This document shows, in pieces, positions 1 through 5,152 of a stretch of 15,771 bases of DNA. How positions within the stretch are numbered: the first letter of the stretch is position 1; each line of letters begins with the position of its first letter. Made by a program: the position numbers and the translations under genes. Source of the stretch: an uncultured Fusobacterium sp. (GTDB lineage Bacteria; Fusobacteriota; Fusobacteriia; Fusobacteriales; Fusobacteriaceae); assembly GCA_900543175.1 (NCBI GenBank), contig UQQO01000040.1, positions 1 to 15,771 on the forward strand, in the 5' to 3' direction. The notes beneath the pieces are model-generated. The model made no database searches and was not told the origin of the DNA. It saw only the letters and a list, made by a program, of their open reading frames with translations.

Positions 1-1
1 A

Positions 2-28
2 GAAGAACTATATAAAGGAGCATTATGA
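2..28 (+). CDS. possible 3' end of an upstream gene (partial)
   Basis: One frame entering from the left edge reads E-E-L-Y-K-G-A-L and stops at a TGA that overlaps the next start codon as ATGA, a common arrangement for translationally coupled genes. Only eight residues are visible, so no function can be given. Another frame from the left edge stays open further, so the frame choice rests only on the ATGA overlap. Confidence 0.3.
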   Translation, partial: EELYKGAL

Positions 29-366
29 TACAGATATTTGGTAAGAAAAATTGTAACGAAAGTAAAAAAGCAGAGAGATTTTTTAAGGAACGTGGAATAA
101 AAATTCAATTTATCAATCTTAAAGAGAAAGCTCCATCAAAAGGAGAGTTAAAAAGTATAACAGCAAAATATCCTTTAGAAGAGCTGATAGATGTTGATGG
201 AACAGAGTATAAAAAGAGAAACCTTCAATATATGGTTTTTGACTTAGAGGAAACTCTTTTAGAAAATCCTATTCTTTTCAAATCTCCAATATTGAGAAAT
301 AAAAATGAAATAATCCTAGGTTATAATCCTGAAATTTTAAAGGGATGGACTGAATTAGAAAAATAA
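25..366 (+). CDS. ArsC/Spx-family thioredoxin-fold protein
   Basis: This is a 113-residue protein of the ArsC/Spx/YffB family, small cytoplasmic thioredoxin-fold proteins that include arsenate reductases and redox regulators. The N-terminal strand leads into K-N-C-N-E-S-K-K, with a single cysteine (Cys10) where Spx proteins have CxxC. The pattern resembles the YffB type (KNCDTIKKA). The C-terminal half keeps the family's proline-rich stretch (NPILFKSPILRN, about 81-92) and a following G-Y-N. Length fits the family at about 110-120 residues. AAAGGAG lies four bases before the ATG. No arsenic resistance genes are nearby, so an arsenate-reductase role is not supported. A thiol or glutathione-linked reductase-like function is a guess. 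Family membership is fairly sure; substrate is unknown. Confidence 0.8.
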   Translation: MIQIFGKKNCNESKKAERFFKERGIKIQFINLKEKAPSKGELKSITAKYPLEELIDVDGTEYKKRNLQYMVFDLEETLLENPILFKSPILRNKNEIILGYNPEILKGWTELEK

Positions 367-379
367 ATAAATTTACCTA

Positions 380-407
380 TTGATTTTTTTTAAATTAGTA
401 GTATACC
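380..407 (+). promoter_or_regulatory. candidate promoter for the small ORF and GNAT gene
   Basis: TTGATT (380-385) and TATACC (402-407) are separated by 16 bases in the gap after the ArsC-like gene. It would start transcripts about 30 bases before the 48-codon ORF. In such AT-rich DNA, chance matches are frequent. Confidence 0.3.
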
Positions 408-444
408 CATATTAGAGAGGTAAATTCATAAAGAAGATGATGGC

Positions 445-591
445 ATGAGTGAAATAGAAAAACTTAACAAAACACTTGATGAAGTTAAAGAATTGTTACA
501 TGATTGTGATTATGGACCTGAAAGAAATGCTTTGATAGCTAGGTATAAGGAAATTACAGAAAGATTAGAGGAATTGAAAGGAACAAATTAA
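445..591 (+). CDS. unrecognised 48-residue helical protein
   Basis: This small ORF has ATG at 445 and TAA at 589-591, one base before the GNAT start. The predicted protein is hydrophilic, rich in Glu, Lys and Leu, and almost entirely helix-forming. It has leucine-spaced segments at both ends (E-I-E-K-L-N-K-T-L near the start, I-T-E-R-L-E-E-L-K near the end) around a central C-D-Y-G-P-E-R. That suggests a helical hairpin or short coiled coil. A weak AAAGAAG (430-436) precedes the ATG by eight bases. The regular codon pattern and tight junction with the next gene suggest it is real and co-translated with it. An upstream ATG at 437 closes after three codons. I do not recognise a family. Confidence 0.5.
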   Translation: MSEIEKLNKTLDEVKELLHDCDYGPERNALIARYKEITERLEELKGTN

Positions 592-592
592 C

Positions 593-1027
593 ATGATTAG
601 AAGAGTAGAAAAGAAAGATTATGAAAAAATAATGGAGATATGGAAAAATTCTAATATAAAGGCACATGATTTTATAGATAAAGGGTATTGGATAGGAAAT
701 TATGAAAATGTAAGGGATAATTATCTTCCGATATCTGATACATATCTTTTAGAAGAGGGAGGAGATATAAAGGGGTTTATAAGTTTAATAGATAGTACTT
801 TTATAGGTGGATTATTTTGTGGAGTGAATAATCAATGTAAAGGGTATGGAACTAAGCTTTTGAATTTTGTAAAGGAGAGATATCCGTTTTTAGAATTAGC
901 TGTTTATGATAAAAATGTAAAAGCTCTTGAATTTTATCAGAAAAATAGTTTTAAAATTGTAAAAACTCAAGTAGATGAAAATACTGGAGAATTGGAACAT
1001 ATAATGGAATGGAAAAATAAAGAGTAA
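593..1027 (+). CDS. GNAT family N-acetyltransferase
   Basis: This 144-residue protein is a single GNAT domain, which moves an acetyl group from acetyl-CoA to an amine; the substrate cannot be read from sequence. The N-terminus (M-I-R-R-V-E-K-K-D-Y-E-K-I) is the usual first strand and helix. The acetyl-CoA pyrophosphate loop is Q-C-K-G-Y-G at 81-86 (Q/R-x-x-G-x-G/A). Motif B follows as N-V-K-A-L-E-F-Y-Q-K-N-S-F (108-120), resembling the YjaB/YiaC type of acetyltransferases. The ribosome binding site AAAGGA lies in the last codons of the preceding 48-codon ORF, so the two are probably coupled. A hairpin terminator follows immediately. Confidence 0.88.
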   Translation: MIRRVEKKDYEKIMEIWKNSNIKAHDFIDKGYWIGNYENVRDNYLPISDTYLLEEGGDIKGFISLIDSTFIGGLFCGVNNQCKGYGTKLLNFVKERYPFLELAVYDKNVKALEFYQKNSFKIVKTQVDENTGELEHIMEWKNKE

Positions 1028-1028
1028 A

Positions 1029-1079
1029 AAAACAGTGCACTCAAAATCTTTTATTAAGATAGAGAGTGCAATTTTAATT
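1029..1079. terminator. bidirectional intrinsic terminator between converging genes
   Basis: TGCACTC (1036-1042) pairs with GAGTGCA (1064-1070). Inside, ATCTT and AAGAT form a second five-pair stem. The plus side is followed by ATTTTAATTTT. On the minus side the hairpin is followed by a T run (complement of the A run at 1027-1032). It can serve both the GNAT gene and the converging minus-strand gene, which ends at 1080. Confidence 0.75.
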
Positions 1080-1493
1080 TTAAGCTATAAGATAATATGT
1101 CCCTATTTGAATTGCTATAACAAGGCAAATTCCAAGTAAGCCATTCACACTAAAACCAGTGGAATTGGAAATCTCACTTTTGATCTTTTTGAAATAGAGA
1201 ATATCACCTTTAAAACCAAAATATATAGGTAAAAGTACAATTAAAATTAGGTGCAAACTAGGAATACGATTTACAAATAGATTAGTAAGAATACAGTATA
1301 GGAAAACATACTCAAACATTCCCTTTGCCCCTAACCAAAATGGTGCTAGAAAGAATGCCCAGAAATTAAACTTTGTCTTTTCAGATAACCACTCATCAAT
1401 ATAGTATTGAAAATTAAAACCTACCTTTGAACGGATACTCATAATATTATTTTCAATAAATTCAATATCTTCAATTATTAATGGATTTTTCAT
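1080..1493 (-). CDS. small membrane protein, DUF2628-like
   Basis: This 137-residue protein has a soluble N-terminal stretch of about 40 residues and then three hydrophobic segments, roughly 44-75, 80-96 and 117-136. The motif F-N-F-W-A-F-F-L-A-P-F-W-L (42-54), an aromatic segment with a conserved P-F-W, is the hallmark I associate with DUF2628 proteins, small inner-membrane proteins of unknown role. The start is supported by AAAGGGG (complement of 1500-1506) and by a well-formed promoter just upstream. It is transcribed alone, converging on the acetyltransferase, so context says nothing about function. The family call is from motif memory and moderate; the membrane prediction is clear. Confidence 0.7.
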   Translation of the reverse strand: MKNPLIIEDIEFIENNIMSIRSKVGFNFQYYIDEWLSEKTKFNFWAFFLAPFWLGAKGMFEYVFLYCILTNLFVNRIPSLHLILIVLLPIYFGFKGDILYFKKIKSEISNSTGFSVNGLLGICLVIAIQIGTYYLIA

Positions 1494-1524
1494 AATTTAC
1501 CCCTTTCATAACTAATACATATAA

Positions 1525-1553
1525 ATTGTACTAAAATGAAAATAAAAATTCAA
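1525..1553 (-). promoter_or_regulatory. sigma70-type promoter for the DUF2628-like gene
   Basis: Read on the minus strand, TTGAAT (complement of 1548-1553) and TACAAT (complement of 1525-1530) are spaced by exactly 17 bases. Both match the vegetative consensus well and sit about 30 bases before the gene's start codon. Confidence 0.65.
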
Positions 1554-1643
1554 ATTTAAAATATTTATAACTGTTAATGATCTTGTAAATGGTAGAAACT
1601 AGAAAAATAAGCCTAATATTAAATTAAAGGTAAGAATAAGCAT

Positions 1644-1671
1644 TTGCTAGAGGAAAGAAAAGATATATGTT
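1644..1671 (+). promoter_or_regulatory. weak candidate promoter for aroE-aroQ
   Basis: TTGCTA (1644-1649) and TATGTT (1666-1671) have a 16-base gap, placed suitably before aroE; TATATT and TATTAT boxes follow at once. Neither box is a strong match, so the exact position is uncertain. Confidence 0.25.
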
Positions 1672-1697
1672 ATATTATAAGAAGAAGGATAAATTTT

Positions 1698-1703
1698 AGG
1701 AGG
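1698..1703 (+). promoter_or_regulatory. ribosome binding site that fixes the aroE start
   Basis: A perfect AGGAGG lies six bases before the ATG at 1710. The same frame is open further upstream from a TTG at 1644, but that start has no comparable site and adds 22 residues unlike any shikimate dehydrogenase N-terminus. Confidence 0.85.
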
Positions 1704-1709
1704 TTGATT

Positions 1710-2525
1710 ATGAAAACTTATGGTTTGATAGGGGAAAAACTAGGGCACTCTCTTTCACCAGAGATTCATCAATATATTTTTAATAGATATGGAATAAAAG
1801 GTTTTTACTCACTTTATGAGATAGAGCGAGAAAATATAGATAAAGCCCTTGAAAGTATGAGAACATTAGGAATAGAAGGTGTTAATATAACTATTCCCTA
1901 TAAGGAGAATTTTTTAAATAAAGTAGATTTTCTATCTAAAGAGGCAGAGGAGATAGGAGCAATAAATGTTTTAAAGATAGAGAAAAATAGAATTTCTGGA
2001 TATAATAGTGACTACTATGGATTTATAAGACTTCTTGAAAGAGGAAAAATTGAGATAAAGGATAAAAAATGTGTAGTCCTTGGAACAGGGGGAGGAGCAA
2101 AGGCTATAATAGTAGCTCTAAAAGATTTAGGAGCAAAGGAGATAGTTGTAGTTTCAAGAAGTAGAGAGGGAAAAGTAGAGAAATTAAAAGAAAGATTTAC
2201 ATATATAAATGTAGCAACTTATGAAGATAAAATAGATGGTGATGTAATAGTAAACTGTACACCTGTGGGAATGTATCCAAATATTGATATTTCTCCTGTA
2301 TCAGAAGAGGAAGTTAAAAGATTTGAAAGTGTAGTTGATATAATATACAATCCTCTTCAAACTAAATTTTTATATTTTGCAGAAAAAAATGGTATAAAAA
2401 ATATAGATGGGCTTTTTATGTTGATTGAACAAGCTATAAAAGCAGAGGAGATATGGCAAGATAGAGAGTTTGATAAGGAATTGGGAGAGGAGCTTTACCA
2501 AAAATTATCTTTAAATTTTAAATAA
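1710..2525 (+). CDS. aroE: shikimate dehydrogenase
   Basis: AroE reduces 3-dehydroshikimate to shikimate with NADPH in the aromatic amino acid pathway. The 271-residue length is typical. The substrate-binding domain comes first: G-H-S-L-S-P (12-17) supplies the two shikimate-binding serines, N-I-T-I-P-Y-K (59-65) carries the catalytic Lys65, and N-S-D-Y-Y-G-F holds the partner Asp101. The Rossmann dinucleotide loop is G-T-G-G-G-A-K-A (125-132), followed by N-C-T-P-V-G-M and, near the C-terminus, D-G-L-F-M-L-I-E-Q-A. The ATG at 1710 is chosen for its AGGAGG. aroQ, which makes this enzyme's substrate, starts 13 bases after the stop, so the two are probably one transcript. Confidence 0.96.
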   Translation: MKTYGLIGEKLGHSLSPEIHQYIFNRYGIKGFYSLYEIERENIDKALESMRTLGIEGVNITIPYKENFLNKVDFLSKEAEEIGAINVLKIEKNRISGYNSDYYGFIRLLERGKIEIKDKKCVVLGTGGGAKAIIVALKDLGAKEIVVVSRSREGKVEKLKERFTYINVATYEDKIDGDVIVNCTPVGMYPNIDISPVSEEEVKRFESVVDIIYNPLQTKFLYFAEKNGIKNIDGLFMLIEQAIKAEEIWQDREFDKELGEELYQKLSLNFK

Positions 2526-2538
2526 AAAGGAGGAAAAA

Positions 2539-2988
2539 ATGAAAATTTTAATATTAAATGGTCCCAATATAAATTTCTTAGGAATTAGAGAAAAAGAGAT
2601 ATACGGAAAAGAAACATATGAGAGTATGTGTAATTATATACTTAATAGTTTTGAGGAAACAGATATTGAGATAGATATTTTACAAAGTAATGTTGAAGGG
2701 GAAATGATAAACATACTTCAAAAAGCATATTTTGAAAAATATGATGGAATAGTAATAAATCCTGGAGCTTACACACATACTTCAATAGCTCTTTTTGACG
2801 CAATAAAGAGTATAAATATTCCAACTGTTGAAGTTCATCTTTCAAATATTCATCAAAGAGAGGAGTTTAGACATAAATCTTTCACAGCTCCTGCTTGTAT
2901 TGGGCAGATCTGTGGTTTTGGTAAAGAAGGGTATATTTTAGCAGTAGAAGGGCTAATTGTGCACATAAAAGACAAAGAAAACTTTTAA
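2539..2988 (+). CDS. aroQ: type II 3-dehydroquinate dehydratase
   Basis: This 149-residue type II dehydroquinase converts 3-dehydroquinate to 3-dehydroshikimate, the step before AroE; the family normally forms dodecamers. It opens with L-N-G-P-N-I-N-F-L-G. The catalytic tyrosine lies in I-Y-G (Tyr22). N-P-G-A-Y-T-H-T-S (74-82) and V-E-V-H-L-S-N-I-H-Q-R-E-E-F-R-H (97-112) contain the catalytic His100 and the binding Arg. All key residues are present. AAAAGGAGG sits just before the ATG. The 13-base gap from aroE suggests coupled expression. No other shikimate gene is in the window. Confidence 0.97.
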   Translation: MKILILNGPNINFLGIREKEIYGKETYESMCNYILNSFEETDIEIDILQSNVEGEMINILQKAYFEKYDGIVINPGAYTHTSIALFDAIKSINIPTVEVHLSNIHQREEFRHKSFTAPACIGQICGFGKEGYILAVEGLIVHIKDKENF

Positions 2989-3030
2989 CGTATAAAAAAT
3001 ATAAAAATAGATGAAAGAAATGTAAATTTC

Positions 3031-3051
3031 ATGTTAAATAACATTTATTTT
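3031..3051 (+). terminator. possible weak terminator after aroQ
   Basis: ATGTT-AAAT-AACAT (3031-3044) forms a five-pair AT-rich hairpin followed by TTATTTT. The stem is weak, so some read-through from aroQ into the purine leader is likely if this is the only stop signal. Confidence 0.3.
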
Positions 3052-3078
3052 GACAAAATGTAATAACTATGTTATTCT
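3050..3078 (+). promoter_or_regulatory. strong promoter of the purine operon
   Basis: A perfect TTGACA (3050-3055) is followed after exactly 17 bases by TATTCT (3073-3078), with an extended -10 TG at 3070-3071. Transcription would start near 3085, about ten bases before the riboswitch aptamer. Confidence 0.8.
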
Positions 3079-3095
3079 TTAAGTAATGAAATTAA

Positions 3096-3160
3096 ACTCA
3101 TATATCCCTGTAATATGGTCAGGAGTCTCTACGGTTAACCCTAAATTAACTGCTATGGGT
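3096..3160 (+). promoter_or_regulatory. purine (guanine-type) riboswitch aptamer
   Basis: The three-stem purine aptamer can be drawn fully. P1 is ACTCATA/TATGGGT (3096-3102 with 3154-3160). P2 is short (3106-3111 with 3119-3124) and capped by AATATGG. P3 is GGTTAA/TTAACT (3133-3138 with 3146-3151), capped by CCCTAAA, so the GG/CC loop-loop kissing contact is kept. J2/3 reads GTCTCTAC where the family has GTTTCTAC. The base corresponding to position 74 of the B. subtilis xpt aptamer is C3153, predicting guanine or hypoxanthine rather than adenine. J3/1 reads TGCTAT rather than the usual GACTAT, so the A before the specificity base is missing or replaced. Placement before a purine synthesis operon fits feedback repression by guanine. 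Confidence 0.88.
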
Positions 3161-3247
3161 GAAGTAAACATATGTATAAATTTTTAATCTTTAAAAAATT
3201 TGCTTCATCTAATTAAATAAAATATTATGAAGCACTATTGAAGGAGG
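3158..3247 (+). promoter_or_regulatory. alternative-pairing region between aptamer and leader ORF
   Basis: The segment TTTGCTTCATC (3199-3209) can pair with GGTGAAGTAAA (3158-3168) in an 11-pair stem with two G-U pairs; this includes the last three bases of the aptamer's P1. The core GCTTCAT (3202-3208) can instead pair perfectly with ATGAAGC (3227-3233). Its CTTCA can also pair with TGAAG (3239-3243), which overlaps the leader ORF's Shine-Dalgarno AAGGAGG (3241-3247). These options exclude one another and look like an expression platform, though there is no U run here for termination. Confidence 0.55.
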
Positions 3248-3255
3248 ATTATACT

Positions 3256-3339
3256 ATGTTATCAAAGATAAAAAAGAAAAGAAGAATAACGTTTTTTGGC
3301 AAAATAAATAATGCAATAAGTGTAAAAATAATGGTCTAA
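3256..3339 (+). CDS. leader peptide ORF of the purine operon (27 residues)
   Basis: ATG at 3256 lies eight bases after a textbook AAGGAGG, one of the best ribosome binding sites in the window. The 27-codon frame ends at TAA 3337-3339. The peptide has eight Lys/Arg and no acidic residue; its start is M-L-S-K-I-K-K-K-R-R and its end V-K-I-M-V. Its codons 4-11 come from a nearly all-purine stretch (24 of 26 bases at 3264-3289). The stop codon lies inside the 5' arm of the downstream terminator, so a ribosome finishing this ORF would cover that arm. I infer a regulatory leader peptide, not a functional protein. I know of no named family. Confidence 0.6.
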   Translation: MLSKIKKKRRITFFGKINNAISVKIMV

Positions 3340-3376
3340 GTGTGTACTAAGGTGTAGTGTGCACTTAGACTTTTTT
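3334..3376 (+). terminator. intrinsic terminator (attenuator) before fhs
   Basis: GTCTAAGTGTGTAC (3334-3347) pairs with GTGTGCACTTAGAC (3357-3370). The nine outer pairs are all Watson-Crick and the inner five include G-U pairs, with a nine-base loop, followed by TTTTTT (3371-3376). It lies about 250 bases into the leader and 60 bases before fhs, so read-through of it must control the whole operon. It overlaps the leader ORF by six bases. Confidence 0.88.
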
Positions 3377-3437
3377 AATTATTATAATTTTTTAAAAAAT
3401 TAAAGAATAAAATAAAAATATTAAGGGAGGGAATTTT

Positions 3438-5102
3438 GTGAAAACAGATATTCAAATTGCTCAAGAAGCTAAAATAGTAAACATAATGGATATTGCTAAA
3501 AAAATTGGACTTGGAGAAGATGATGTTGAACAATATGGTAAGTACAAAGCTAAAGTTGATTTGAAAGTACTTAGAGATCTTGAAAATAAAAAAGATGGTA
3601 AATTAGTACTTGTTACAGCTATTACACCTACTCCAGCAGGAGAGGGAAAATCAACTGTAACTGTTGGTCTTACACAAGCTCTTAATAAAATGGGAAAATC
3701 ATCTATAGCAGCTCTTAGAGAACCATCATTAGGACCTGTTTTTGGAATGAAAGGTGGAGCAACTGGTGGAGGATATGCACAAGTTATACCAATGGAAGAT
3801 ATTAACCTTCATTTTACTGGAGATCTTCATGCTATTGGAGTAGCTCACAACCTTATAGCTGCTTGTATAGATAACCATATCAATTCTGGAAATATGCTAG
3901 ATATTGATATTACTAAAATTACTTGGAAAAGAGTAGTAGACATGAACGACAGAGCTTTAAGAGATGTTGTAATCGGACTTGGAGGAAAAGCAAATGGAAT
4001 TCCTAGACAAAGTTCATTCCAAATCACTGTTGCATCTGAAATCATGGCAGCTCTATGTTTAGCTACATCACTAGCTGACCTTAAAGAAAAAATTAAAAAT
4101 ATGGTATTTGGATATGCTAGAGATGGAAGAGCATTAACAGTTGGAGATTTAAAAATTCAAGGAGCAGTTGCAGCACTATTAAAAGAAGCTATCAAACCTA
4201 ACCTTGTACAAACATTAGAAAATACTCCAGTATTTATTCATGGAGGACCTTTTGCTAATATAGCTCATGGATGTAACTCAATTCTAGCTACAAAATTAGC
4301 TCTTAAACTTTCAGACTATGCTATTACAGAAGCTGGATTTGCTGCTGATTTAGGAGCAGAAAAATTCTTAGATATCAAATGTAGAAAAGGTGGACTTACT
4401 CCTAATTGTGTAGTAATAGTTGCTACTGTAAGAGCATTAAAACACCACGGTGGAGCTAAAGAACTTTCTGAAGAAAACTTAGAAGCATTAGAAAAAGGAA
4501 TTGCAAACTTAGATAAACATATTGAAAATATGAAAAAATACAATCTACCAGTAGTAGTAGCTATCAATAGATTTGTAAGTGATACTGAAAAAGAACTTGA
4601 ATTTATAGATAAACATTGTAAAGCTCAAGATGTACCAGTTGCTCTTTGTGAAGTATGGGCAAAAGGTGGAGAAGGTGGAATGGCACTTGCTCAAGAAGTT
4701 TTAGCTCAACTTGAAAAAGGAACTGATAACTATACTCCACTATATGATTTAGATCTATCTATTAAAGAAAAAATTGAAAAAATAGCTAAAGAGATCTATG
4801 GAGCAGATGGAGTAGAATTTGTTGGAACAGCTAAGAAAATGTTAAAAACAATAGATGATCTTGGATATGGAAAACTTCCAGTATGTATGTCAAAAACTCA
4901 AAAATCACTTTCTGACAATGCAGCACTACTAGGAAGACCAACAGGATTTACTGTATCAATAAAAGAATTAAGAATATCTGCTGGAGCTGGATTTATAGTA
5001 GCAATGGCAGGAGATATTATTGATATGCCAGGACTACCTAAAAAACCTGCTGCTGAATCAATAGATATTGATGAAAATGGTAAGATAGAAGGATTGTTCT
5101 AA
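3438..5102 (+). CDS. fhs: formate-tetrahydrofolate ligase
   Basis: Fhs joins formate to tetrahydrofolate with ATP, giving 10-formyl-THF, the one-carbon donor used by PurN and PurH further down this operon. The 554-residue length is standard. The ATP-binding P-loop is [11 protein letters not shown] (63-73). Other family signatures are [13 protein letters not shown] (95-107), [22 protein letters not shown] and [12 protein letters not shown]. The start is a GTG, preceded by GGGAGGG at a six-base gap; the next in-frame ATG is well inside the conserved region. It is the first structural gene after the riboswitch leader and attenuator. In other bacteria Fhs can also run in reverse or serve acetogenesis, but here the setting points to purine supply. 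Confidence 0.97.
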   Translation: MKTDIQIAQEAKIVNIMDIAKKIGLGEDDVEQYGKYKAKVDLKVLRDLENKKDGKLVLVTAITPTPAGEGKSTVTVGLTQALNKMGKSSIAALREPSLGPVFGMKGGATGGGYAQVIPMEDINLHFTGDLHAIGVAHNLIAACIDNHINSGNMLDIDITKITWKRVVDMNDRALRDVVIGLGGKANGIPRQSSFQITVASEIMAALCLATSLADLKEKIKNMVFGYARDGRALTVGDLKIQGAVAALLKEAIKPNLVQTLENTPVFIHGGPFANIAHGCNSILATKLALKLSDYAITEAGFAADLGAEKFLDIKCRKGGLTPNCVVIVATVRALKHHGGAKELSEENLEALEKGIANLDKHIENMKKYNLPVVVAINRFVSDTEKELEFIDKHCKAQDVPVALCEVWAKGGEGGMALAQEVLAQLEKGTDNYTPLYDLDLSIKEKIEKIAKEIYGADGVEFVGTAKKMLKTIDDLGYGKLPVCMSKTQKSLSDNAALLGRPTGFTVSIKELRISAGAGFIVAMAGDIIDMPGLPKKPAAESIDIDENGKIEGLF

Positions 5103-5152
5103 TAGAAAAGTAAGTTAAGTAATAATATTAATATATAAAGTAGGGGGACGCG

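Noticed and set aside
1644..1709. Upstream extension of aroE from a TTG codon
   Set aside because: The added 22 residues are Arg/Ile-rich and unlike the family. The start lacks a ribosome binding site and overlaps the likely promoter, while AGGAGG directly precedes the ATG at 1710.
3178..3201. AAATTTTT/AAAAATTT hairpin as a second terminator in the leader
   Set aside because: It is only A-T pairs and is not followed by a T run, and it competes with the stronger GGTGAAGTAAA/TTTGCTTCATC pairing.
3386..3401. 16-base perfect palindrome AATTTTTTAAAAAATT before fhs as an operator
   Set aside because: It consists only of A and T in a very AT-rich stretch right behind the terminator's T run, so chance is a sufficient explanation.
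3085..3437. ZTP (pfl) riboswitch or T-box in the fhs leader
   Set aside because: Neither the pfl core nor the T-box AGGGTGGNACCGCG signature is present; the purine aptamer explains the structured region.
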